64,000 nt of DNA, taken from contig NZ_CP126251.1 of assembly GCF_003234115.2 (NCBI RefSeq), positions 434,001-498,000 of the forward strand, read 5' to 3'. A program made the position numbers and the translations under genes. This DNA is from Curtobacterium sp. MCPF17_002. GTDB lineage: Bacteria; Actinomycetota; Actinomycetes; Actinomycetales; Microbacteriaceae. Below, piece by piece: positions 7,733 to 15,550 of the stretch. How positions within the stretch are numbered: position 1 is the stretch's first letter; each line of letters begins with the position of its first letter. A model generated the notes under the pieces. The model did not search any database, was not told the origin of the DNA, and worked only from the letters and a program-made list of their open reading frames with translations.

Positions 7733-8779
7733 TTACGCCAGGGTCGCCGCGTCGATCACGAAGCGGTACCGCACGTCCGAGGACAGGACGCGCTCGTACG
7801 CCTCGTTGATGGCGTCCGCGCTGATGAGCTCGGTCTCCGGCAGGATGCCGTGCTCCGCGCAGAAGTCGAGCATCTCCTGGGTCTCGCGGATGCCGCCGAT
7901 GGCGGAACCGGCCCAGCTGCGGCGCGAGCCGATGAGGGCGAACGCGGGGACCTCGAGCGGCTCCGACGGGGCGCCGACGTTGACGATGGTGCCGTCGACC
8001 TTGAGCAGGCCGAGGTAGGCGCCCATCGGGATCTTCGCCGACACGGTGTTGATGATGAGGTCGAAGGAGTTCGCGAGCTTCTCGAACGTCTCCGGGTCCT
8101 TCGTCGCGTAGTGGGCCTTCGCACCGAAGCGGAGCGAGTCCTCCTGCTTGGACGTGGTCTGCGACAGGACGGTGACCTCGGCGCCGAGCGCCGACGCGAT
8201 CTTGACGCCCATGTGGCCGAGACCGCCGAGGCCGACGATCGCGACCTGCTTGCCGGGGCCGGCGTTCCAGTGGTGCAGCGGCGAGTAGAGCGTGATGCCG
8301 GCGCAGAGCAGCGGGGCGACCCGCTCGATGTCGAGCGACTCGGGCACGCGGAGGACGAAGTCCTCGTTCACCACGACGGCCTCGGAGTAGCCGCCCTGGG
8401 TGATGCTGCCGTCGGCGGGGTCGATGCCCGCGTAGGTCTGGATGTTGCCCCGCAGGCAGTACTGCTCCTCGCCCTTGACGCAGTTCTCGCACTCGCCGCA
8501 GGAGTTCACCATGCAGCCGACGCCGACACGGTCGCCGACCTGGTGCTTCGTCACGGCGTCGCCGACGGCGGAGACGTGGCCGACGATCTCGTGGCCGACG
8601 ACCTGGGGGTACTGGATCTCGCCCCACTCGCCGCGGACGGTGTGGATGTCCGAGTGGCAGATGCCGGCGTAGGCGATGTCGATCTCGACGTCGTTCGGGC
8701 CGAGGTCACGACGGGTGATGGTGGTCTTGACGAGCGGCTCGGTGGCAGACGGTGCCGCGTACGCGTTGACGGTGCGCAA
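7733..8779 (-). CDS. Zinc-dependent NAD(P) alcohol dehydrogenase (cinnamyl-alcohol-dehydrogenase-like)
   Basis: 348 residues, standard length for medium-chain dehydrogenases of the YahK/AdhC type. The catalytic zinc ligands are visible: C in [19 protein letters not shown] in VGHEIVGHV, and the late catalytic cysteine in [12 protein letters not shown]. The structural zinc loop is [17 protein letters not shown]. The dinucleotide-binding turn is [10 protein letters not shown]. The start is TTG 8779 because GAGGAG lies just upstream and the mature family sequence begins there (LRTVNAYAA). It reduces aldehydes or oxidises alcohols with NADP(H). An inverted repeat TTGACGTG/CACGTCAA (8796-8803 and 8828-8835) in front of the gene could be an operator. 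Confidence 0.9.
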   Translation of the reverse strand: MRTVNAYAAPSATEPLVKTTITRRDLGPNDVEIDIAYAGICHSDIHTVRGEWGEIQYPQVVGHEIVGHVSAVGDAVTKHQVGDRVGVGCMVNSCGECENCVKGEEQYCLRGNIQTYAGIDPADGSITQGGYSEAVVVNEDFVLRVPESLDIERVAPLLCAGITLYSPLHHWNAGPGKQVAIVGLGGLGHMGVKIASALGAEVTVLSQTTSKQEDSLRFGAKAHYATKDPETFEKLANSFDLIINTVSAKIPMGAYLGLLKVDGTIVNVGAPSEPLEVPAFALIGSRRSWAGSAIGGIRETQEMLDFCAEHGILPETELISADAINEAYERVLSSDVRYRFVIDAATLA

Positions 8780-8795
8780 TGGTCTCCTCGTGGGG

Positions 8796-8835
8796 TTGAC
8801 GTGAGCCGGATCCGGTCGGATCGGGCCCACGTCAA
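8796..8835. promoter_or_regulatory. Inverted repeat upstream of the alcohol dehydrogenase
   Basis: Arms TTGACGTG (8796-8803) and CACGTCAA (8828-8835), exact complements with a 24-bp spacer, start 17 bp upstream of the TTG start. Candidate operator or paired regulator sites; no regulator is assigned. Confidence 0.35.
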
Positions 8836-8867
8836 GTCTCGTGGAGCGCGCCACCCGGTGGGAGGTT

Positions 8868-8902
8868 CCACTGGGACACCCCTGTCGGCCGTGTCCCAGT
8901 GG
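8868..8902 (-). terminator. Rho-independent-type hairpin after the small protein gene
   Basis: CCACTGGGACAC (8868-8879) pairs exactly with GTGTCCCAGTGG (8891-8902), 11-nt loop. It lies 18 bp past the stop codon of the minus-strand gene at 8920-9234 and upstream of the dehydrogenase promoter. Confidence 0.7.
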
Positions 8903-8919
8903 CCCTGCTCACGACGAGG

Positions 8920-9234
8920 TCAGGTCAGGTCGGACCGGGTGTCCGCGTGGATCGGCTCGCTGTGCCCGAAGGTCTTCGCCGCGGCGCGCAGCCGGCTGAC
9001 GAACTCCTCGCGCTCGAGTTCGAGGTCGTCCTCTTCCGCGTCCTCGACGACGATCTCGCTCGACGGTCCGATCAGGATCTTCGTCGTCGTCATCGTGCCG
9101 TCCTCGGCGACGGCAGGCACGGCGACGGTGTCCGCACGGTCGCCGCCGGCCAGGGCCGCGGCGTACTCGATGACGGCGTCCGCCACGTCGTCGCTGGTCA
9201 GGATCGTCGAGCTGTCGTAGTGGATGTGCTTCAT
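8920..9234 (-). CDS. Small protein of an unnamed paralogous family (P1)
   Basis: 104 residues, acidic C-terminal half. It begins MKHIHYDSSTILTSDDVADA, with a conserved central block DTVAVPAV...TTTKILIGPSSEIV. The same pattern, M-K-x-I-x-Y, then ILT-[GS]-x-x-x-A-D-A-V, then a GP-[AS]-S-x-[IL]-V block, is seen in three other places in this window (53959-54288, 60111-60458 and a frameshifted copy at 63649-63928). I do not recognise a named domain. The predicted structure is a small alpha/beta fold with a helix at ADAVIEYAAAL. It is followed by its own terminator hairpin, so it is a single-gene unit. Function unknown. Confidence 0.75.
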   Translation of the reverse strand: MKHIHYDSSTILTSDDVADAVIEYAAALAGGDRADTVAVPAVAEDGTMTTTKILIGPSSEIVVEDAEEDDLELEREEFVSRLRAAAKTFGHSEPIHADTRSDLT

Positions 9235-9296
9235 GTGTCTGTCTCCCTCCAGACTCCAGTGAATCGCCGCGACCGGACCCGACGTTCAGGGACCGG

Positions 9297-9980
9297 TCAG
9301 CCCTCGGCGCCGGTGTCGTCGTGCCGTGCACCGACCGGCTTCGACTCGGGCGAGCCGCGCTCCCGCAGGTACACGGACAGGACCGCCATGCTGCCCACGG
9401 CCAGGAACTCGGACTGCCAGTTCTGCAGGGTCCGGTTCCAGAAGTCCGACGCGAGCAGGTACTGCCCCCAGGTGAGCGGCGCTTCGAGCGACGCGAGCTG
9501 CTCCTCGTTGAACGCCACGACGCCCGCGACCGACTGCGCCAGCCAGGAGAGCAGGAAGACCGCCCCCATCACGATGAGGAGGGAGTGCGAGAACACCGTC
9601 TGCCGGGGCCCCCGCGCCCGGGCCCACGACGGGGAGTCGGGACCCGCGAACCGACCGACCTGCTGGTCCTGGTCGGACTCCGGGCCGGCCTGCGTGATCT
9701 CCTTCGACTCGGGGGAGCCGCGCTGCACGAACCACACCGTGGCCCAGATGTAGAGCAGGAACTGCAGGTACTCGGACTGCCAGTTCTCGGCCACGTCGGC
9801 CGCGAAGCTCGAGCTCGTCACGTACTCGCCGTAGCCGATGGTGGCGAGCCCCTCGGACACCTGGGTGTCGTTGAACGAGGACCAGCCGGCGAACGACTGC
9901 CCGACGAGTGCCAGCAGGAAGATGGCGCCGAAGAACAGGCTGAGGGAGTTGTGCCGGAGGAAGTGCCGCACGCCGCTCAC
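9297..9980 (-). CDS. DUF6766-type membrane protein with internal duplication
   Basis: 227 residues. Two similar halves are visible: an N-terminal half with FFGAIFLLALVGQSFAG...NWQSEYLQFLLYIW...RGSPESK and a C-terminal half with VMGAVFLLSWLAQSVAG...NWQSEFLAVGSM...RGSPESK. Each has two transmembrane helices, giving four in all, and each ends with the same RGSPESK tag. This layout matches the actinobacterial family DUF6766, whose role is unknown. The GTG start at 9980 overlaps the stop codon of a 27-residue membrane microprotein gene by 4 nt (GTGA), so its translation depends on the microprotein frame. Confidence 0.75.
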   Translation of the reverse strand: MSGVRHFLRHNSLSLFFGAIFLLALVGQSFAGWSSFNDTQVSEGLATIGYGEYVTSSSFAADVAENWQSEYLQFLLYIWATVWFVQRGSPESKEITQAGPESDQDQQVGRFAGPDSPSWARARGPRQTVFSHSLLIVMGAVFLLSWLAQSVAGVVAFNEEQLASLEAPLTWGQYLLASDFWNRTLQNWQSEFLAVGSMAVLSVYLRERGSPESKPVGARHDDTGAEG

Positions 9981-10060
9981 CGCCCCAGGAACCCGATCGT
10001 GAGGAAGTACGCGAGCCCCACGACGATGACCACCACGTACCCGATGAACACCTTGCGCAT
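9977..10060 (-). CDS. 27-residue single-helix membrane microprotein
   Basis: The frame encodes MRKVFIGYVVVIVVGLAYFL plus seven more residues: a short positive start followed by one transmembrane helix. ATG 10060 has GGGAG upstream, and the frame ends in a GTGA overlap with the DUF6766 gene. It lies 4 nt after the stop of the lipoprotein gene, so the three genes form one operon: lipoprotein, microprotein, DUF6766. It is too short for most gene finders. A role as a subunit of the DUF6766 membrane protein, or as a translational leader for it, is inferred. Confidence 0.6.
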   Translation of the reverse strand: MRKVFIGYVVVIVVGLAYFLTIGFLGR

Positions 10061-10064
10061 CGCG

Positions 10065-10475
10065 TCAGCTCCCGTCCAGCGTGCAGTCGTACGGGGCGTC
10101 CTTCTCCGGCGTGCAGCCGGCTGCCCGGATGAGCCAGGTGTCGCCGGAGCGGGCGAGGAAGAGGGTGGCGTGGCCGTCGTCGACGATCGCGGCTCGTCCG
10201 TAGACGCGGGCGGAGGCGGGGTTCGCCGGCCGCGGGAGGTCGAGCCGGAGCACGCCGCGCTCACAGTTCGTGCGGGTGGCGTCCTCGACGGCCTGACGTG
10301 CGTCCCGCACCAGGAGCGCACAGGCGCCCGCACCGTCGCTGTCGGCGATCGCCTGCGAGAACCGGGCCGCGGTGGTCTCCGCACTGCTGCGGGTGGACCC
10401 GCCCGCACTGCACCCGGTCAGCGCCAGCAGGGCGACGGCGGTCGCCACCCAGGTGATTCGTCGTCGGTACTGCAT
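10065..10475 (-). CDS. Small secreted lipoprotein, function unknown
   Basis: 136 residues. The signal peptide MQYRRRITWVATAVALLALT ends in the lipobox LTGC, so the protein is lipid-anchored outside the membrane. The mature part has a helical stretch with cysteines (GACALLVRDAR, RTNCERGV) and a beta-rich end with GDTWLIRAAGCTPEKDAPYDC, so disulfides are likely. The pattern FSQAIADSDGAGACALLVRDARQAVE is typical of NTF2-like or Tim44-like extracellular domains in actinobacteria. ATG 10475 is chosen because the signal peptide starts there. It is the first gene of a three-gene operon with a membrane microprotein and a DUF6766 protein. Confidence 0.75.
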   Translation of the reverse strand: MQYRRRITWVATAVALLALTGCSAGGSTRSSAETTAARFSQAIADSDGAGACALLVRDARQAVEDATRTNCERGVLRLDLPRPANPASARVYGRAAIVDDGHATLFLARSGDTWLIRAAGCTPEKDAPYDCTLDGS

Positions 10476-10580
10476 GACGCCCTGCCTACGCGGGGGTGCC
10501 ACCGCTCCTTCTCGGACTCCTCGGTGTCGCCGGGTCCCGGCACTGCGTCGAGGCACGGTTGGGACCAGACCGGGTCCTGA

Positions 10581-11615
10581 TCAGGACATGCGCGCGAGCC
10601 GCTGCCCCGCGATCGCCGCGAAGCGCAGCGGCTCGGCCAGGGCGTCGGCCGGCTCGCCGGTGGTCTGCGTCGCCAGCACCGTGAGCGAGGCGGCAGCGTC
10701 GAGGCCGTCGAGCGGGGCGTCGATCGCGCCGGCGACGAGCATCGACCGTGCACCCGGGGCGTTCGCGGTCGTCAACGCCCGCACCACGGAGGGCACCTTG
10801 CCGACGGCGCTCTGCCCGTCGTAGCGGCCCTCGCCGGTGATCACCACGTCGGCACCCCGCAGCAGCGCCGGCAACCCGAGCACCTCGGCGACGCCGTCGG
10901 CGCCGCGGGCGAGCGACGCGCCCCAGGCGAGCAGGCCGAAGCCGACACCGCCGGCGGCACCGGCACCGGGGGTCGTCGGGTCGACGTGCGGGAACCGTGC
11001 CGCCCATGCCGCGAGCGCCGCGTCGAAGGCGGCGACCCGGTCCGGCGTGATGCCCTTCTGCGGGCCGAACACGGCGGCGGCACCGGTGGGTCCGAGGAGC
11101 GGCGACGTGACGTCCGTCAGCACGGTGACGCCGTGCGGTGGGAGCGGACGCAGTCCGGACGGGGTCCCGAAGCCGAGCGCCTCGAGCACCGGGCGTCCGC
11201 CGTCGGTCGAGGCGCTGCCGCCGATCCCGAGCACCAGGCCGGCGGCGCCGGCGTCGAGCGCGGCCGCGATCGCCTCGCCGAACCCGCGGGACGTCGCGGT
11301 GTCCGGCAGCGGTTCGGAGAGGAGCGGCAGTCCGCTCGTCGCCGCGAGCTCCACCACAGCACGGCCGTCGGGCAGCTGCAGCCACGAGGTGTCGACGGGC
11401 GTCCCGGCGGGGCCCGTGACCGTGATCGGGATCCGGACGGCGTCGGGGAAGGCCGTCTCGAAGGCGTCGAGGGTCCCCTCGCCGCCGTCGGCCATCGGCA
11501 CGAGCACCACCTCGTCGTCGGGGCGCTCGGACGACCAGCCGGTGCCGATCGCCGCCGCGACGGAAGCCGCGGTCGCGGTCCCCTTGAACGAGTCGGGTGC
11601 GATCACGACGTGCAC
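10581..11615 (-). CDS. glxK: Glycerate kinase
   Basis: 344 residues, the length of glycerate kinase family 1 (GlxK/GarK). It begins VHVVIAPDSFKGT, the family signature, and has PMADGGEGTLDA, GIGGSASTDGG, TDVTSPLLGP and FGPQKGITP motifs in the expected order, then ITGEGRYDGQSAVGKVP near the C-terminus. It phosphorylates D-glycerate with ATP to 2- or 3-phosphoglycerate for glycolysis. The start is GTG 11615 with AGGAGG just upstream, overlapping the oxidoreductase gene by 13 nt. It is the last gene of the operon that begins with an ABC importer. The divergent operon encodes a GH63-type hydrolase, so the glycerate probably comes from a glycosylglycerate. Confidence 0.9.
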   Translation of the reverse strand: MHVVIAPDSFKGTATAASVAAAIGTGWSSERPDDEVVLVPMADGGEGTLDAFETAFPDAVRIPITVTGPAGTPVDTSWLQLPDGRAVVELAATSGLPLLSEPLPDTATSRGFGEAIAAALDAGAAGLVLGIGGSASTDGGRPVLEALGFGTPSGLRPLPPHGVTVLTDVTSPLLGPTGAAAVFGPQKGITPDRVAAFDAALAAWAARFPHVDPTTPGAGAAGGVGFGLLAWGASLARGADGVAEVLGLPALLRGADVVITGEGRYDGQSAVGKVPSVVRALTTANAPGARSMLVAGAIDAPLDGLDAAASLTVLATQTTGEPADALAEPLRFAAIAGQRLARMS

Positions 11616-12562
11616 GGTGGGACCTCCTGGTACGCCCCGTCCGAGGCGAGCGATCGAGCGGCTGCGTCCAGCAAGCGTTGCACGTGCAGGCCTCGCGTGA
11701 CGTCGACCGTGGCGGGCGTGCCCTGCCGGACGGCGGCGGCGAACTCGGCGCGGATGCGAGCCCAGACCGCGTCGGGGTCCATCTGCGAACCGGAGAAGTG
11801 CACGCGGGGGTCGTGGCCGAACAGGTCGATCTCGAACACCGAGCCGTCGCCGGCGAACCGTCCGGAGACGACGAGCTGCCCCCGGGCGCCGTCCGCGTGC
11901 TCCGTCTCGAGGAGCACCGCCTCGCCCGCGACGTCGGACGCGCGGAGTGCCACGATCGGTCCGGCGGCGGCGTCGACGGCGTCGAGCAGGTGCGGTCCGA
12001 GGTCGAGCAGGACCCCGCCGTCGGCTCGCCAGCCGCTCCGCTCGCGTTCGCCGACGAACCCGCCGGGGAGCAGCCCGCCGTGCGCGTAGTGGCCGCCGAC
12101 GACGGTCGTTCCGGAGCGGCCGGCGACGGACGACAGAAAGTCGCGCAGCCCGTCGGAGTACCGCCGGGTGAGGGCCACCAGCGTGGGGACGCCCGCCTCG
12201 ACCGCCGCGTCGTGGAGACGTTCGGCCTCCTGCCTGGAGGCGCCCAGCGGCTTCTCGAGCATGAGCGCACGTCCGGCGCGTGCTGCGGTCACGGCGAGGT
12301 CTGCCTGGACGGTCGGTGGGACGGCGAAGTCGATGGCCTCGCTCGCGGCCACGAGGTCCTCGTAGCGCTCGAAGGCGGGGACGCCGTGCCGGGCCGCGAG
12401 CTCCGCGGCACGCGCGTACGTGTGCGACCAGACGCCGACCAGCTCGGTCTCGGCGCCCGCGGAGTGGAGTGGGGCGTGCATGCCCGCTGCCCACTGACCG
12501 GCGCCGGCGAGACCGACCCGCACCGCGCCTCCAGGCCGGACCGGGGCAGCAGACCCGCTCAC
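11603..12562 (-). CDS. Gfo/Idh/MocA-family NAD(P)-dependent oxidoreductase
   Basis: 319 residues. The N-terminal Rossmann fold starts VRVGLAGAGQWAAGMHAP, followed by WSHTYARAAELAARHGVPAF and the family hallmark EKP in ALMLEKPLGASRQEA. The C-terminal beta-sheet domain has DLGPHLLDAVD, where the His is the usual catalytic residue. Family members oxidise or reduce sugars, inositols or their derivatives. GTG 12562 overlaps the stop of the ROK regulator gene by 4 nt. It sits between the regulator and glycerate kinase in the importer operon, so it likely acts on the imported sugar moiety. Its exact substrate cannot be told. Confidence 0.85.
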   Translation of the reverse strand: MSGSAAPVRPGGAVRVGLAGAGQWAAGMHAPLHSAGAETELVGVWSHTYARAAELAARHGVPAFERYEDLVAASEAIDFAVPPTVQADLAVTAARAGRALMLEKPLGASRQEAERLHDAAVEAGVPTLVALTRRYSDGLRDFLSSVAGRSGTTVVGGHYAHGGLLPGGFVGERERSGWRADGGVLLDLGPHLLDAVDAAAGPIVALRASDVAGEAVLLETEHADGARGQLVVSGRFAGDGSVFEIDLFGHDPRVHFSGSQMDPDAVWARIRAEFAAAVRQGTPATVDVTRGLHVQRLLDAAARSLASDGAYQEVPPCTS

Positions 12563-13701
12563 GCGAGCCGGCCGTTGACCGCGTCGGCGGAGTACAGCAT
12601 CTCGGCGACGAGGCGCGCGTTGCCGACGACGCCGGCGTCCTCACCGAGTGACGACAGCGTCACGTCGAGGTGCCGCGTGGCACGCGCCAGCGTGCGCGGG
12701 TAGAGGGTCTCGCGCAGCCCGCCGAGCAGTTGCGCGGACGCGAGGTCGCCGCTGACGACCAGTGCACGTGGGTTGACCATCGTGACGACCGTGGCCATCA
12801 CCTCGCCGATGCGGCGACCGGCCTCGTGGACGAGCGCGAGCGCCTCGACGTCGCCTGCGGCCAGGAGTGCGCGGACGTCGCGGCCGGAGACCGCGTCGCG
12901 ACCGCGGGCACGGAGTTCCCGGGCGACCGCGCCACCGGAGGCGACCGCGGCGAGGCAGCCGCGGGAGCCGCACTGGCAGAGCGCGTCCTCGCCCGCGAGC
13001 CGGATGTGACCGAGGTCACCGGCGCCGCCGTCCGACCCGCGGTACACCTGGCCGCGGATGACGAGTCCGGCGCCGATGCCGGTCGAGACCTTCACCAGGC
13101 AGAGCGAGGGGGAGTCGGGGTGGTTCGTGGCCTGCTCGCCGAACGCCATCGCGTCGGCGTCGTTCGCCACCGAGACCGGCACCGGGAAGGTCTCCTGCAG
13201 GTGGTCGGCGATCGGGAACGCATCCCATCCGGGCATGATCGGCGGTTCGGACGGCCGCCGGGTCTCCGGGTCGATGGGCCCGGGGACGGAGACGCCCACC
13301 CCCTCGAGCGTGCCGTCCTGCTGGTCGAGCAGCCGCCGCAGCGAGTCGCGGATGCTGGCGAGGACCACGAGCGGCCCGTCCTCGATGTGCACCTCGACGA
13401 TCTCGCTCGACAGGATGCGACCAGCACGGTCGGTGATCGCGGTGCGGGAGTGCGCCGTGTCGACGGTGGCGACCGCGAAGACGCTGCGGGTCACGTCGAA
13501 CTGCAGGGTCGACGGACGGCGGCCGCCGGTCGCCGTGCCGGTACCGGTCTCGCGGACGAGACCCGCGTCGAGCAGGGTGTCGACCCGCTGCGCCACGGTC
13601 ATCCGGGACAGCCCCGTGATCTCCTGCAGGTCTCGCCGGGTGTTCGCGACGCCGCGTCGGACGAGTGCGAGGACGTCACCGGGCCCTGATCCCACGCTCA
13701 T
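12559..13701 (-). CDS. ROK-family transcriptional regulator with N-terminal winged helix
   Basis: 380 residues. Residues about 8-70 form a MarR-like winged helix (TRRDLQEITGLSRMTVAQRV ... LVRETGTGTATGGRRPS). The rest is a ROK sugar-kinase fold with the zinc motif CQCGSRGCLAAVASG and sugar-binding VKVSTGIGAGLVI. Such proteins act as repressors or activators released by a sugar ligand. ATG 13701 overlaps the upstream permease stop by 4 nt. A perfect 10-bp inverted repeat in the divergent promoter region (16994-17024) is the likely binding site, so it probably controls both the importer operon and the catabolic operon opposite. Confidence 0.88.
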   Translation of the reverse strand: MSVGSGPGDVLALVRRGVANTRRDLQEITGLSRMTVAQRVDTLLDAGLVRETGTGTATGGRRPSTLQFDVTRSVFAVATVDTAHSRTAITDRAGRILSSEIVEVHIEDGPLVVLASIRDSLRRLLDQQDGTLEGVGVSVPGPIDPETRRPSEPPIMPGWDAFPIADHLQETFPVPVSVANDADAMAFGEQATNHPDSPSLCLVKVSTGIGAGLVIRGQVYRGSDGGAGDLGHIRLAGEDALCQCGSRGCLAAVASGGAVARELRARGRDAVSGRDVRALLAAGDVEALALVHEAGRRIGEVMATVVTMVNPRALVVSGDLASAQLLGGLRETLYPRTLARATRHLDVTLSSLGEDAGVVGNARLVAEMLYSADAVNGRLA

Positions 13702-14564
13702 CCCTTGTCCGCGCCGCTCGTCAGCCCCTCTGTCAGGGACCGCTCGGCGATACCGTACAGGACCACGATCGGCACGGTGAGCAGCACCGATCCGGCCATC
13801 AGGACGGTCTTCGACACCTCGATGCCGTTCGACAGCTGGGACAGGCCGAGGGACACCGTCCACAGGTCGCGGTTGGCGGTGAGGAAGAGCAGGGCGAACA
13901 GGAACTCGTTCCACGCGATCATGAAGACGTAGAGGCCGGTGGACATGATCGACGGCATCGCGAGCGGCACCACGATCTGCCACAGGATCCGGCCGCGGCT
14001 GGCCCCGTCGATCGCTGCCGCCTCCTCGATGGAGTCCGGGATCGACCGGAGGTACTGGCGGAGCATGTGGATCGACACCGGGATCGTCTGCGCGATGTAC
14101 ACGATGACGAGCCCGAACAGCGACTCGCGGATGCCCATCGCCGAGAACCCGACGAACAGCGGGATCGCGATGATGATCACCGGGAACAGGTACACGGTGA
14201 GGAACAGCGCGGACACCTGACGGCGGCCGAAGAAGTCCAACCGTGCGACGGCGTAGGCGCCGGCGATCGAGACACCGAGTGTCAGGACCGCGGTGACGAT
14301 CGCCACGATGGCCGAGTTGAGCATGAAGTGGCCGAACCCCTGACCGCCCTGGCTCTCCGGTGCGAGGACGTTCTGGTAGGTCTGCAGGGTCAGGTCCTGC
14401 AGCGGCACCCAGAGCCGGGCCGGGTCGAGCAGCAGCTGCTCGATCGGCACGAAGCTGAGTTCGAGCATGTAGTAGAAGGGGAAGACGCAGGCGAGTACGA
14501 GCACGCCGATGACGACCCAGCGGAGCACGCGGAACAGCCGCGTCTGGATGGCGAAGGCGCGCAT
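13698..14564 (-). CDS. ABC sugar transporter permease (MalG/CUT1 type)
   Basis: 288 residues with six predicted membrane helices. The EAA loop that docks the ATPase reads EEAAAIDGASRGRILWQIVVP, as in CUT1 permeases. The last residues carry a positive tail. ATG 14564 shares one base with the stop of the other permease gene. No ATP-binding subunit is encoded in this operon, so a shared MsiK-type ATPase elsewhere in the genome probably energises the importer, as is usual in actinobacteria. Confidence 0.88.
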   Translation of the reverse strand: MRAFAIQTRLFRVLRWVVIGVLVLACVFPFYYMLELSFVPIEQLLLDPARLWVPLQDLTLQTYQNVLAPESQGGQGFGHFMLNSAIVAIVTAVLTLGVSIAGAYAVARLDFFGRRQVSALFLTVYLFPVIIIAIPLFVGFSAMGIRESLFGLVIVYIAQTIPVSIHMLRQYLRSIPDSIEEAAAIDGASRGRILWQIVVPLAMPSIMSTGLYVFMIAWNEFLFALLFLTANRDLWTVSLGLSQLSNGIEVSKTVLMAGSVLLTVPIVVLYGIAERSLTEGLTSGADKG

Positions 14565-15550
14565 CAGTCCTCCTCCTCGCGACCCGCGAAGAACTTCATG
14601 TAGACGAACAGGGAGACGGCGAGGATCGCGGACAGCACGAAGGCGTTCGCCGCGGCACCGCCGATGTCGAAGCTGCCCATGAGCTGGTCGTAGACGCGGA
14701 CGGCGGAGACCTCGGTACCGGCCGCACCACCGGTGAGCAGGTAGATGTCGTCGAACTTGTTGAACGTCATGATGAGTCGCAGCACCGCGAGCAGGGACAG
14801 CACGGGCATGAGCTGGGGCAGCACCACGAGCCGGAAGTTCTGCAGCGCGGTGACGCCGTCGACGAGGGCGGCCTCCTCGATGTCGCCGGGCAGTGCGGTC
14901 AGGCGTGCCGTGACGAACATGAACGCGAACGGGAAGTAGCGCCAGATCTCGAAGACGATCACGGTCGCGAGTGCGTAGGGGGCACGACCGAGGAAGTCGA
15001 TCGGGTGCTCCCAGCCGAACACGTTGACACCGACCCAGTTGAGGATGCCGAACTGCGGGTTGAGCATGATCTGCCACACGAAGGTCACCGCGACGACGGG
15101 AGCGACGTAGGGCAGGAGCATCAGCGAGCGGGCGAGTCCGCGGCCGGGGAACGCGGAGCGGAACGCCAGCGCGGCGACGAGCCCGAGCGCGATCGAGCCC
15201 GCGGTGCTCAGCACGGAGAACACGACGGTGGTCCAGAGGGACGCCCAGAACGAGCGGTCGGTGAACACGTCGGCGAAGTTCTGCAGCGTCAGTGGGTTGA
15301 GCAGTCCGTTGTCGGCGATGTCGATGAAGCTCGCCTTCTGGAACGCCATCACGAGGTTCCAGATGACCGGGACGATGACGATCGCCACCACGATGATCGT
15401 GGTCGGCATCACCATCCAGAGTCCGGCGCGGTTGTCGCGGGACGCGATGGTGACGCGCTTGGGCAGCTTGTCCGCCCGCGGCGTCCTGCCCGGCCGGGGT
15501 GTCCCGCCTGCCCGTGGTGTCGGGGGTCGCTTGGGGGTCGTCGTGGTCAT
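14564..15550 (-). CDS. ABC sugar transporter permease (MalF/CUT1 type)
   Basis: 328 residues. A Pro/Lys/Arg-rich cytoplasmic N-terminus of about 40 residues precedes six membrane helices. The EAA motif is EEAALVDGVTALQNFRLVVLP. It forms the membrane channel with the downstream permease and receives substrate from the lipoprotein encoded just before it. ATG 15550 overlaps the substrate-binding gene by 4 nt (ATGA). Confidence 0.88.
   Translation of the reverse strand: MTTTTPKRPPTPRAGGTPRPGRTPRADKLPKRVTIASRDNRAGLWMVMPTTIIVVAIVIVPVIWNLVMAFQKASFIDIADNGLLNPLTLQNFADVFTDRSFWASLWTTVVFSVLSTAGSIALGLVAALAFRSAFPGRGLARSLMLLPYVAPVVAVTFVWQIMLNPQFGILNWVGVNVFGWEHPIDFLGRAPYALATVIVFEIWRYFPFAFMFVTARLTALPGDIEEAALVDGVTALQNFRLVVLPQLMPVLSLLAVLRLIMTFNKFDDIYLLTGGAAGTEVSAVRVYDQLMGSFDIGGAAANAFVLSAILAVSLFVYMKFFAGREEED

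Noticed and set aside
12520..12541. CACCGCGCCTCCAGG considered as a fourth copy of the palindrome family
   Set aside because: Only one arm is present and it lies within the oxidoreductase coding sequence.
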